Source: JBBQZO01 sp038207625 (GTDB taxonomy: Bacteria; Pseudomonadota; Gammaproteobacteria; Burkholderiales; Burkholderiaceae_D). Taken from it: DNA of 64,000 nt. A program made the position numbers and the translations under genes. The notes below the pieces were generated by a model. It was not told the DNA's origin, made no database searches, and saw nothing but the letters and a program-made list of their open reading frames with translations. Positions within the stretch are counted from its first letter, which is position 1. Each line of letters starts with the position of its first letter. Location: positions 124,001-188,000 of the forward strand of contig JBBQZO010000007.1 in the NCBI GenBank assembly GCA_038207625.1, in the 5' to 3' direction. Shown in pieces: positions 17,279 through 25,825 of this stretch.

Positions 17279-18109
17279 ATGGCCTCGCGTAGCGCTCGTT
17301 TATTGTTTGTTCTTGCTTGCGCGTGCGGCGCGCCCGTTTGCAGTGCAGAGATGGCGGCCCAATCGGGTGCACCGCCGCCCGCCGCCGCGGCACATGCCAG
17401 TGCGCCCGACGCGGTCGACATGATTAATGAGGCGGGGCGCCTGCGCATGCTCGCCGAACGCATGGGCAAAGCCTATGCGCAAAGCGCGCTCCAGGTCATG
17501 CCCGACAATGCGCGCGAGCAGATCGTCCAGTCTGACATGCGCTTTAGCCGGAATCTCGCGCTGCTCGCCAAGGGGGCCAGTACGCCCGACATCAAGCTGC
17601 GTCTGGACGGCGTTGGCGCGCTGCACGCACAATACCAGAAGGCGTTGGCGCGCCCGGCCGACAAGGCCGGCGTGGCCGCCGTCAGTATCCTCACCGAGCA
17701 GTTGGTCGGCCAGGCCGACGCGCTGACCGCAGCGTTCGACGCGCACAGCCACGTCGCCAGTGCCAGGGTCGTCAATCTGTCGGGGCGCCAGCGCATGCTG
17801 TCGCAGCGCATGGCCCGTTTGTATTTCGGGGCGATGATTAACGGTGCCAAGCCTGACATCGGGCGCTGGCTGGCCGAAGCGAAGAGCGCGCAAAGCACAC
17901 TCGAAGCGTCGCCGTTGACGTCGCCGGCCATCAAGGACGAGCTGGCGATGGCCGCCACCCAATGGTTGTTCCTGGAGATGTCGCTGCTGGGGAACCCCGA
18001 GCGGACGATCGAAGTGAACAATGTGGCCACCAGCAGCGAACGGCTGTTGGAAGTGATGGACCACTTGACCAGTTCCTACGCGCTGGCGCTCAAGGGCGCC
18101 GGCAAATAG
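17279..18109 (+). CDS. Periplasmic protein with two PilJ-type (NIT-like) sensor domains
   Basis: A 276-residue protein with a Sec signal peptide (ARLLFVLACACGAPVCSA). The mature part has two copies of the PilJ N-terminal helical motif: NEAGRLRMLAERMGKAYAQ and NLSGRQRMLSQRMARLY. This domain is normally the periplasmic sensor half of chemotaxis-like or nitrate-sensing membrane receptors, but no transmembrane or signalling domain follows. It is therefore a free periplasmic protein, perhaps a ligand scavenger or a partner of a membrane sensor. GAAGGA five bases upstream favours the ATG at 17279 over the one at 17273. Confidence 0.83.
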   Translation: MASRSARLLFVLACACGAPVCSAEMAAQSGAPPPAAAAHASAPDAVDMINEAGRLRMLAERMGKAYAQSALQVMPDNAREQIVQSDMRFSRNLALLAKGASTPDIKLRLDGVGALHAQYQKALARPADKAGVAAVSILTEQLVGQADALTAAFDAHSHVASARVVNLSGRQRMLSQRMARLYFGAMINGAKPDIGRWLAEAKSAQSTLEASPLTSPAIKDELAMAATQWLFLEMSLLGNPERTIEVNNVATSSERLLEVMDHLTSSYALALKGAGK

Positions 18110-18154
18110 GCTGCACATCGCGCACTGCCAGCGGGCCGGCGAGGGGCGACGGCC

Positions 18155-21100
18155 TTACTTGATGTCCACCTCGATCATATTGTCGGACGGCTTGCGGTCG
18201 ATCAGCTTGTTGTCCGGATCGATGCCGGCCTTGGCGGGACGCCCGCTGACCACCAGCGTATAGCTGAGCGTCTTTTGGTCGACCAGCTTGCGTTCGCGCA
18301 GCAGCGGATTGCCGTCCTTGTCGTCCACGCCGACGTCGATGTAGTCCTTCAGGGGCGCGTCTTTTTCCTCGCCCAGGCCGCCCGCGCGCAGCTTGTTGGC
18401 CGACGCCTGCAGCGTCACCTCGTACTTGCCGTCGGCGCGTTTGCGCGCGCTGGCGCTGATCGCGCGGTTCTCGTAGAGCACGATGGCCTCGAACAGATCG
18501 TCGATCAGGTAAGCCTGCTCGGGCGGCGTGACCTTGCGCAGCGCGTCGACCAGCACCGACACGCTCGGATACGGGGTCGACTGGAAAGCGTAGCGGGTCA
18601 ACAGATCGTGCAGCACGCCGTTGACCTTGGTCTCGCCGATCAGATCCTGCAGCAGATACATGGCCAGGCTGCCCTTGCGGTAGTGGATGTAGTCCTGGTT
18701 TTCGTTCTGGGCCAGCGGCAGTTCCTTGCGGTTCTCGTGCGCGCGGCCCATCAGATACTGGTTCAGGTCGTAGCGCAGGAAACGGCGCATCTTGTTCGGG
18801 CCGACCTCCTGCTTCATCACCATCAGGGCCGCGTATTCGGCCAGCGTCTCCGACAGCACCGTGGTGCCGCGCGTGTTGCCGCCGACGATCTGGTGGCCCC
18901 ACCATTGGTGCGCCACTTCATGCGCCGTCGCATAGAACGGGTAGTCAATGTCTTTCGGATTCTTGTCGTCCACGCGCGCGATGAACCCCAGGCTTTCCGA
19001 GAACGGGACGGTGTTCGGGTAGGACTGGGCGAACGTGGCATAGCGGGGAAACTCGACCACCCGCATCACCTTGTGCTGGTAGGGACTGAAGCTTTTCGCG
19101 CAATAATCGAGCGACACCTTGACGCCCTTGACGATGCGGTCGAGGTTGTATTCGTGGCCGGGCTGGTAGTAGACCTCGATCGTCACGTCTTGCCAGCGCT
19201 CGTGGCGCACCGCGTAGCGGGCCGACTGGAACGCGTAGAAGTTGAGGATAGGCTTGTCCATCTTGTAGTGGAAATAGCGCCGGTCCTTGGTGCTCCATTC
19301 CTGCTCGAGCGTGCCGGGGGCGATCGCGATCTGGTCGGGACTGGTGCTGATGGTGGCGTCGAAACTGACCCAGTCGGCGTCGCTGCCGAGGTAGTTGTTG
19401 GCCAACCCTTTCGGATCGTCCGGCGCGAGCGAGCGCAGCTTGGGCGCCAGACCGTGCCGTTTGCGATCGCGGTCGTCGGCCAGCTCGACCCCTGCCTGGT
19501 AACCGATGTGGGGCAGGACGTTGTTGTTGAAATACGTGCCGTTGCCCAGCACCGGCGTATCCATGCCCAGCCCGAGGATGCCGTGCGGCGCAAATTCGAG
19601 CGCGAAGTCGAACGCCAGCGTGGCGCCGGGCGCCAGCGGGGTGGCCAGCTTGTAACTGTAAAAGCCGGTGCGCGCATCGCGCAGGCCGGTGCGTACCGGC
19701 TGGCCGAAGCGCAGCGACTTGATGCGCGCGCCGTGTTCCTGGTGCAGATAGATGTCGCTGATCGCCACGCCGCTCTTGTTGTTGAGCACATAGTGGCCGT
19801 TCACCATCAGTGTGCGCTTGGCCGGATCGATGTCGAGCGCCAGCTTGACGTCGGTGATGCGCGGCTGGGGCAGTTCGGCGAACTGTTTGTAGTTGCGCTC
19901 GTAGTCGGCGCGCGCGGCGTCTTTCTGCCACGCGGTCTGGTAGTCGTTGACCACCTGCAGGTTGTAGTACAGCACGCCACCACAAGTGAGCGTGATCGCC
20001 AGGCCCAGGCCCAGGCAGCCCAGCACCGGCGCGCTCAGGTTGCGGCGCGCCAGTTGCACGCGCATGCCCAATTCGTTGTTGGTGCCGCGCGCCCAGAACA
20101 GCGTCGACAGGCCCATCAGCATCAGCGCGCAACCGCCCCAGTAGGCTTCGAACCAGCGTTCGCGCGCCAGGTAGTGGCCGTAGCCGTTCATGGCCGAATA
20201 GATGAAGCTGGGCGTGACGCCGTACAGCAGCATCGGATGATCCAGGCCGAGCGAGCCGAAGCTGATCGTGGCGGCAAAATACAGGATCATCGCGAAGTAG
20301 GCCAGGTACTTATTGTTGATCAGCACCTGCAGCGCGATCGCCAGCACCGCCACCAGCGCGTATTGCGGCCACTGGATCAAAAACAGGGTTTGCAGATACA
20401 AGCCCGGTTCGAGCGCGAAATAGCCGCTGAACAGCTGGATCAGTATCCCGCACAACATCACCAGCACCAGCATCAGTGCCTGCAGGCCCAGCAGCGCAGC
20501 GAGCTTGGCCAGCAGCGGCAGCCAGTTCGGGATCGGCAGCGCGTCGAGCATCTGGGCCACGCGCGCTTCGCGCTCGCGCCACACCAGTTCGCCCGCATAG
20601 AACGTCGTCACCACCAGCATGAACAGCGGGAACGTTTCGCTGACCATGTCGAGAATCTGGTAGGTGACCGGATAGGTGCCGATGCCGAACATCGAACCGA
20701 GATGCAGCGCGCTGGCGAACATCATCAAGGCGCTGGCCAGCGCGATGACGACAAAATACACGTTCTTGACCGTCTCGCGCAGGTTCAGCCAGCTCATGCA
20801 CAGCAGCAGCAAGGCCAGGCTGCGTTCGGCCAGATTGGGTTTTTCCTGGGTTTGCAAGGCCACCTGGCTGATGCGCACCGGCGCGTCGCCTTCGCTGCGC
20901 GCCGGCGCGCCCGTGTCGAGGTTGCCGGTGAACTGGAAGCGCCAGTAACCGAGCAGCAGCACCACCAGCGCGAAGCCGGTCCAGATTGCCCGGTTGAGCA
21001 GGTAGATGCCGTCCAGTTCGAGCAGCCGGCTGTTGCGCTCGGCGATGCTCCAGTATTCGCTGAGCAGGGCGATCGCGGTGGTGCCGAACGGGTCCATCAG

Positions 21101-21727
21101 CGCGGCCAGCGTCTTGTAATCGAGGTCGCGCGCCAGCGACGGCGCCACCATGTAACCGACCAGCATCACCACGCTGGCCACATACACGGGCAGCATGCGC
21201 CGGGTCAGCGCGGCCAGCACGAAGAAGATCGCACCGAAGATGAACAGATTGGGCAGAAGCGTGAATGCATACGGCATCAGATAGGCCTGCCACAGCAGCG
21301 GCCCGACCCGGTCCGGGTCGACGCCGGGAATGTAGATGCCCAGCCAGGCGCCCAGGATGATGCTGGAAAATACGATCGCCAGCACCAGATAGGCACCCAG
21401 GAAGCGCCCGAACACGTAGGCGTACTTCCTGATCGGCGCGCTGAAGAAGAAGTGGTGCATATCGTATTCGAAGTCCTGCTGCACCGAGCGCCCCATCATG
21501 GCGGCGATGACGATCACGCCAAAGCTGCCCAGCACACTGCAGGTCAGTTGCACCGAGCGGGGCGCGTTGATGAACAGGCGCCCGCCGAAGTTGATCATGG
21601 CGTCCTTGAACACGCCGCCGGCGGCGGCCATCCACAGCATCGCCAGCACAAAGAACATGCCGAAGTAGACCCAGGTGGAGAGCAGCTTCAAGCGCTGGCG
21701 CGCTTCGAACAGGGCAATGGCCAGCAT
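18155..21727 (-). CDS. ABC permease fused to M1 family aminopeptidase
   Basis: A 1190-residue polytopic protein. Residues 1-270 and about 310-570 are two blocks of roughly six membrane helices each, resembling ABC-2 type permease subunits. The C-terminal half is an M1 metallopeptidase domain with HEVAH (936-940) as zinc motif, then WWGHQ, and E960 in LSETLAEY as the third ligand. The spacing is 19 residues instead of the canonical 18, which I recall as normal for this permease-peptidase subfamily. The peptidase domain follows a membrane helix and probably acts in the periplasm. It pairs with the ATPase gene nine bases upstream. The substrate is unknown. Confidence 0.92.
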   Translation of the reverse strand: MLAIALFEARQRLKLLSTWVYFGMFFVLAMLWMAAAGGVFKDAMINFGGRLFINAPRSVQLTCSVLGSFGVIVIAAMMGRSVQQDFEYDMHHFFFSAPIRKYAYVFGRFLGAYLVLAIVFSSIILGAWLGIYIPGVDPDRVGPLLWQAYLMPYAFTLLPNLFIFGAIFFVLAALTRRMLPVYVASVVMLVGYMVAPSLARDLDYKTLAALMDPFGTTAIALLSEYWSIAERNSRLLELDGIYLLNRAIWTGFALVVLLLGYWRFQFTGNLDTGAPARSEGDAPVRISQVALQTQEKPNLAERSLALLLLCMSWLNLRETVKNVYFVVIALASALMMFASALHLGSMFGIGTYPVTYQILDMVSETFPLFMLVVTTFYAGELVWREREARVAQMLDALPIPNWLPLLAKLAALLGLQALMLVLVMLCGILIQLFSGYFALEPGLYLQTLFLIQWPQYALVAVLAIALQVLINNKYLAYFAMILYFAATISFGSLGLDHPMLLYGVTPSFIYSAMNGYGHYLARERWFEAYWGGCALMLMGLSTLFWARGTNNELGMRVQLARRNLSAPVLGCLGLGLAITLTCGGVLYYNLQVVNDYQTAWQKDAARADYERNYKQFAELPQPRITDVKLALDIDPAKRTLMVNGHYVLNNKSGVAISDIYLHQEHGARIKSLRFGQPVRTGLRDARTGFYSYKLATPLAPGATLAFDFALEFAPHGILGLGMDTPVLGNGTYFNNNVLPHIGYQAGVELADDRDRKRHGLAPKLRSLAPDDPKGLANNYLGSDADWVSFDATISTSPDQIAIAPGTLEQEWSTKDRRYFHYKMDKPILNFYAFQSARYAVRHERWQDVTIEVYYQPGHEYNLDRIVKGVKVSLDYCAKSFSPYQHKVMRVVEFPRYATFAQSYPNTVPFSESLGFIARVDDKNPKDIDYPFYATAHEVAHQWWGHQIVGGNTRGTTVLSETLAEYAALMVMKQEVGPNKMRRFLRYDLNQYLMGRAHENRKELPLAQNENQDYIHYRKGSLAMYLLQDLIGETKVNGVLHDLLTRYAFQSTPYPSVSVLVDALRKVTPPEQAYLIDDLFEAIVLYENRAISASARKRADGKYEVTLQASANKLRAGGLGEEKDAPLKDYIDVGVDDKDGNPLLRERKLVDQKTLSYTLVVSGRPAKAGIDPDNKLIDRKPSDNMIEVDIK

Positions 21728-21736
21728 GCGCGCTCC

Positions 21737-22624
21737 CTAGGCGCCGGGCGCGAAGCGGCGCCCGGCGATGGTGGCGAAATACACGTCTTCCAGGTCGCCG
21801 ATGGCCGGCTCGAACTCGTCGCCCGGGTCGCGCTCGCAATACACGTGGATCAGCGTGCGTCCCGACAAAAGGCGGGTGGAGATGACGTCATGCTGTTTTT
21901 GCAGCTGCGCCAGTTCGTGCTTGGCGACGAAACGGGCCCAGATTTTTCCTTCGATCGCCTCGATCAGCCGGTGCGGCTGCCCTGTCAGCAGCACATTGCC
22001 CTTGTTGATGATGGCCATGTTGGCGCACAGATCGGCCACGTCGGACACGATGTGGGTCGACAGCAGCACCGTCTTGTCTTCGCTGATGTCCGACAGCAGG
22101 TTGTGAAAGCGCACCCGCTCCTGCGGGTCCAGTCCGGCGGTGGGTTCGTCGACGATGATCAGCTGCGGGTCGCCCAGCAGCGCCTGGGCGATGCCGAAGC
22201 GCTGGCGCATGCCGCCCGAGAAGCCACCGAGGCGCTGGTTGCGCACCTCGAACAGATTGGTCTGTTGCAGCAGGCCGTCGACCACCTCGCGCCGGCGCGC
22301 GCGCTGCGACAAGCCCTTCAACACGGCGAAATGGTCGAGCAATTCGTAGGCCGTCACTTTTGGGTAGACCCCGAAGTCCTGCGGCAGGTAGCCGAGCAGG
22401 CGGCGCACTTCGTCTTTTTCGTCCAGCACGTCCAGTTCGCCCAGGAACACCGAACCGGAATCGCATTCCTGCAAGGTGGCCAGGATACGCATCAGCGTTG
22501 ACTTGCCGGCGCCGTTCGGGCCCAGCAGGCCGAACATCCCGGTGGGGATGGTCAGGCTGACGTTGTCCAGCGCCACCACGCCATTGGTGTAGGTCTTGGA
22601 CAAGTTGCGGATGCGTAATTCCAT
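21737..22624 (-). CDS. ABC transporter ATP-binding protein
   Basis: A 295-residue ATPase with Walker A GPNGAGKST (35-43), Q-loop LPQDFGVYP, signature FSGGMRQR (135-142), Walker B LIIVDEP (155-161) and switch His in LLSTHIVSDV. It belongs to the CcmA/NatA-like group that energises ABC-2 permeases. It is the first gene of a two-gene operon with the permease/M1 fusion, separated by nine bases. The C-terminal 80 residues vary and may contact the permease. No substrate-binding protein is present, so export or envelope peptide processing is more likely than uptake. Confidence 0.94.
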   Translation of the reverse strand: MELRIRNLSKTYTNGVVALDNVSLTIPTGMFGLLGPNGAGKSTLMRILATLQECDSGSVFLGELDVLDEKDEVRRLLGYLPQDFGVYPKVTAYELLDHFAVLKGLSQRARRREVVDGLLQQTNLFEVRNQRLGGFSGGMRQRFGIAQALLGDPQLIIVDEPTAGLDPQERVRFHNLLSDISEDKTVLLSTHIVSDVADLCANMAIINKGNVLLTGQPHRLIEAIEGKIWARFVAKHELAQLQKQHDVISTRLLSGRTLIHVYCERDPGDEFEPAIGDLEDVYFATIAGRRFAPGA

Positions 22625-22696
22625 ATTTCAGACTCCTGATCTCGTGCGCGGCATAAACGTTATGACAAGCTTGCGTGCGTACTGATGTGATGTTGC

Positions 22697-22725
22697 ATTG
22701 TATTAAATCCGCCCAAGCGCACGAA
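22697..22725 (-). promoter_or_regulatory. Candidate promoter of the ABC/M1 operon
   Basis: On the minus strand, TTCGTG (22725-22720) and TACAAT (22702-22697) are 17 bases apart and lie 73 bases upstream of the ATPase start, within an otherwise gene-free interval (22625-22979). The -10 is good and the -35 is weak. Confidence 0.4.
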
Positions 22726-22979
22726 CGCCATTGCGACGCACGGCAATTTGGCCGTCCCAGAGTGCAAATTCGGGGGATGGGGGCGCCGCCCGGGCGTGCT
22801 CAGGGCAAACTGCGCGCTGGCGCTCACGGCGAATGTGGCAAAAGGTGCAAGCGTAGCATGGCGAAATTCTCCAGCGCAAGGCAACTGGCGCGAATTGCCG
22901 CTGCGCGCGTGCCGCGCGCGTCCAAAGTGTGGATAATGATGCTCTACAGGGCCGTCACGGCCGACAACGGGTGCATCGG

Positions 22980-23402
22980 ATGGATCTGGCCTTACAAGAG
23001 AGAATTTTGGCGATCGCGCGCTGCGGACACACCAGCGCTGAGTCGATCGGTTTTTTTCGCGTCTCGCTGGGCCTGTTTTATCTGGCCGGCCTGATGACGA
23101 AGGAAGAGATCGACTTCAAGAAGCTCGATCGCCAGTTCAACCGCTTCATCTACCGCTCGATCGGCAAGGGGCACTCAATCACCAGCGTGCTGCAATTCAT
23201 GAGCGGCGGAAAAGCGGTGCACGTGCTCGAATCGGCGCGCTTTCTGGACTTGTTTGCCGAGCATTGCCCGCAGGTGCCGCTGGAGCTAATCCCGTTTTTG
23301 CTGTCGCTGAACCTGGGCGTGGCGAAAAACATTTCCCATCTCGACACCGACGGGCCGCTGGCCGACTGGATCGAACGCCAGAAATTGGCGCCGGCGCCGT
23401 AA
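22980..23402 (+). CDS. Hypothetical protein
   Basis: A 140-residue protein, mostly helical, with a hydrophobic stretch (GFFRVSLGLFYLAGLM) too interrupted to be a confident membrane helix and a basic KKLDRQFNRFIYRS segment. I recognise no family. The start at 22980 (MDLALQERILAI) is preferred over an in-frame upstream ATG at 22929, whose extra residues look like frame noise, though the ribosome site is weak. It lies 50 bp before coq7 on the same strand. Confidence 0.6.
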   Translation: MDLALQERILAIARCGHTSAESIGFFRVSLGLFYLAGLMTKEEIDFKKLDRQFNRFIYRSIGKGHSITSVLQFMSGGKAVHVLESARFLDLFAEHCPQVPLELIPFLLSLNLGVAKNISHLDTDGPLADWIERQKLAPAP

Positions 23403-23452
23403 CGGGCGCGCTGCCTCTATAATTGTGGTTTTCCGCCTGCCGCGAGCCTGTC

Positions 23453-24097
23453 ATGTCCGAACATCGCCACATCAATCCGTTTGACCAGCTCATCGTCGGG
23501 CTCGACAAGGCGCTGCGCGTGATCGCCGGCGTGGCCTCGGCCTCGCGCCCGACCCCGGCCGTGCATGCGGCCGACGGCGTGCTCGACGCGGCCGAGCGGC
23601 GCCACAGCGCCGGCCTGATGCGCGTCAACCATGTCGGCGAGGTGTGCGCGCAAGCGCTGTACAACGCCCAGGGGCGCTTTGCCGCCAGCGGCGCGCTGCG
23701 CCACCAGTTCGGCGAAGCGGGGCGCGAAGAGGAAGACCATCTGGCCTGGACCGCGCAACGGCTGGCCGAACTCGGTTCGCAACCGAGTCTGCTCAATCCG
23801 CTGTGGTATGCCGGTGCGTACGCGATGGGCGCCGTGGCGGCCAAGTTGGGCGACGGGCGCAGCCTGGGTTTCGTCGTCGAGACCGAGCGCCAGGTCGAGG
23901 CGCACCTGAACAGCCATCTGGGCATGCTGCCGCTGCAGGACGCCAAGTCGCGCGCGATCGTCGTGCAGATGCGCGACGATGAAGCAGCGCATGGCGCCGC
24001 CGCGCAGGCGCTGGGCGCGATCAATCCGCCGGCGCCGGTGCGCATGGTGATGACGGCGCTGGCCAAAGTGATGACCGGCACCGCCTACTACCTGTAG
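23453..24097 (+). CDS. coq7: Demethoxyubiquinone hydroxylase Coq7
   Basis: A 214-residue di-iron monooxygenase that hydroxylates the ubiquinone precursor late in CoQ synthesis. The carboxylate-bridged diiron ligands are all present: E63 (VNHVGE), E93 and H96 (EEDH), E145 (ETERQ), E177 and H180 (DDEAAH). Length and opening (INPFDQLIVGLDKALR) fit the bacterial Coq7/CatA family. TATAAT occurs at 23418-23423 without a good -35. It is convergent with the OsmC gene, the stops being separated by two bases. Confidence 0.95.
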   Translation: MSEHRHINPFDQLIVGLDKALRVIAGVASASRPTPAVHAADGVLDAAERRHSAGLMRVNHVGEVCAQALYNAQGRFAASGALRHQFGEAGREEEDHLAWTAQRLAELGSQPSLLNPLWYAGAYAMGAVAAKLGDGRSLGFVVETERQVEAHLNSHLGMLPLQDAKSRAIVVQMRDDEAAHGAAAQALGAINPPAPVRMVMTALAKVMTGTAYYL

Positions 24098-24099
24098 AT

Positions 24100-24522
24100 T
24101 TACCCTTCGACGATCTCGAACGAGTGGGTGATGGCCGCGCTTTTGGCCAGCATGATCGAGGCCGAGCAGTATTTGTCGTGCGACAGGCTGACCGCGCGCT
24201 CGACCGTGGCCGGCTTCAGGTTCTTGCCGGTGACGGTGAAGTGGAAGTGAATCGCGGTAAACACCTTCGGATCGGTGTCGGCCCGTTCGGCCTTGAGCGT
24301 CACGTCGCAACCGCGCACGTCTTCGCGCCCGCGCCGCAAAATCAGCACCACGTCATAGGCGGTACAGCCGCCCGTGCCCAGCAACACCATCTCCATCGGG
24401 CGCGGCGCCAGATTGTGACCGCCGCCGTCCGGCGCGCCATCCATGTTGACCAGGTGACCGGAACCGGTCTGGGCCAGGAAACTCATGCCTGACGGTCCGT
24501 TCCAGCTTACTTTGACTTCCAT
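24100..24522 (-). CDS. OsmC family protein
   Basis: A 140-residue OsmC/Ohr superfamily protein. The two redox cysteines typical of the fold are present in GTGGCTAYDV and KYCSAS, and the HNLAPRPMEMVLLGTGGC region is characteristic of the YhfA subgroup of OsmC-like proteins. Members of the superfamily reduce organic hydroperoxides, but the YhfA subgroup is poorly characterised. The start at 24522 is supported by GGAGAA just upstream; longer readings run into non-protein-like sequence. Confidence 0.9.
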   Translation of the reverse strand: MEVKVSWNGPSGMSFLAQTGSGHLVNMDGAPDGGGHNLAPRPMEMVLLGTGGCTAYDVVLILRRGREDVRGCDVTLKAERADTDPKVFTAIHFHFTVTGKNLKPATVERAVSLSHDKYCSASIMLAKSAAITHSFEIVEG

Positions 24523-24592
24523 TGCGTTCTCCGAATTAGGTGTGTCGCATATTGTAATGGAGTCAGGCCGGGCGCGTGGACGCCGGCCATGC

Positions 24593-25243
24593 TCAGGCGA
24601 CGGCGACGGCGCGGCGCGCGTAGTGCGCCTCGATGCGCCGTCCCAGCGGCACCAGCGCAACCATCAGCGCGAAGGCGAGATTTCCCCTGGCCGGCGAGAG
24701 CAGGCTGATGCCGGTCGCCATGCAGGCCACCACGATCAGCGCGAGCGCGCGCATCTGGGCGGCCCGATACACCCCGGTCGACATCGGCGCGCCGCACAGC
24801 GCCGGGTGCGCGTGCACATAGCGGGTGCCGGCCAGCGAGGCCGCCGAGAGCGCGATCAGGTTGAGCGAGTAGATCGATTGCGCAAAGGTCGAGATGTGCT
24901 GCGCCATCAAGGCGGCCGAAAACGGCAGCAGGCTGGCGCCGGCCAGCGTGGCGATGGTCAGCCACAGCAGGCGCATGTCGACATGCCGCACGTAGCTGTA
25001 CAACTGGTGGTTCTTAATCCAGAACATGGCCAGCACCAGGAAGCTGATCAGCCAGGCGACCAGATTGGGCCACAGCGCGCGCACCGCCTCGATCAGCGCC
25101 GCCTGGCTGTCCGGCTGGGCGTGTTCAGGCAGGTGCAGATCGATCACCAGCAGCGTCATCGCGACGGCGAAGATGCCGTCGGTGAGCGCTTCGATGCGGT
25201 GCTTGGAGAGGTGGGTGTGCGGGCTGTGGTCGGTCGGGTTCAT
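24593..25243 (-). CDS. TMEM175 family potassium-channel-like protein (DUF1211)
   Basis: A 216-residue integral membrane protein with about six helices. The first helix carries RIEALTDGIFAVAMTLLVID, the signature of TMEM175/DUF1211 proteins (RxxxFSDG in the family, here LTDG). Bacterial homologues form tetrameric K+-permeable channels. It sits on the same strand as the genes on both sides, but I cannot show co-transcription with the exporter genes upstream. Confidence 0.88.
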   Translation of the reverse strand: MNPTDHSPHTHLSKHRIEALTDGIFAVAMTLLVIDLHLPEHAQPDSQAALIEAVRALWPNLVAWLISFLVLAMFWIKNHQLYSYVRHVDMRLLWLTIATLAGASLLPFSAALMAQHISTFAQSIYSLNLIALSAASLAGTRYVHAHPALCGAPMSTGVYRAAQMRALALIVVACMATGISLLSPARGNLAFALMVALVPLGRRIEAHYARRAVAVA

Positions 25244-25270
25244 GGATGGCTTTGAAGTCGGGGCGGCGGC

Positions 25271-25825
25271 TCAGGCAGCGCGCTGGCGTTTGAAATAGTG
25301 GAACGGGAACCAGGCGCCGACATAGCTCCAGCCGGCCGCGCCCAGGCGCATTTTTTTGGCGCGGATGCCGCTGGCCAGTTCGCGCCGGTGTTCCCAGACG
25401 GCGTCGGACGCTTTCAGTTCCAGATACAGCACGCCGAAGTCGACCAGATGGTAGCCGGCCGCACCCTCGCTGGCCAGAATCGCCATTTCATTGAAGGCGC
25501 TCGTGCCGCTGATGCGTTTCAGGTCGGGCGCGTCGGGCGCGTCGGACGGCGCCGTGCCGAAGCGCTGCTGCGCGGCCTGGCGCGTGATGCCCAGCACGGC
25601 GCCGACCGCGCTCCACGAGTGGCCGGCGCGGCGCGCCTGCTGCACCGCCGCCAGTTGCAGCTGCTCGCACTGCTGCACCGCATAGCTGCTGCTGGCGAGC
25701 AGGCGCAGGTAGGGATCGGCGTCCTGTTCGAGCCGCGCATGCGCGAGGATGGTCGCGCCGATCTCGTCGATCAGCCCGGCGTGCTCGACGTCAGCGTGGG
25801 CGCTGGCCTCAGACGGTGAGGACAT
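25271..25825 (-). CDS. Putative HTH protein of unknown function
   Basis: A 184-residue protein. Residues 60-90 (GHSWSAVGAVLGITRQAAQQ) look like a sigma-70 region 4-type helix-turn-helix, so it may bind DNA. The C-terminal half (YHLVDFGVLYLELKASDAVW...) is unassigned. Its start lies inside the end of the ABC permease gene (17-bp overlap), so it is translationally linked to the natAB-like pair. It could be a regulator of the operon, but that is inference. Confidence 0.7.
   Translation of the reverse strand: MSSPSEASAHADVEHAGLIDEIGATILAHARLEQDADPYLRLLASSSYAVQQCEQLQLAAVQQARRAGHSWSAVGAVLGITRQAAQQRFGTAPSDAPDAPDLKRISGTSAFNEMAILASEGAAGYHLVDFGVLYLELKASDAVWEHRRELASGIRAKKMRLGAAGWSYVGAWFPFHYFKRQRAA

Noticed and set aside
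18275..22501. Open frame of about 1400 codons opposite the ABC/M1 operon
   Set aside because: Antisense to two genes with complete motifs; its translation is Gln/His/Arg/Val-rich low-complexity, typical of the complement of high-GC coding DNA.
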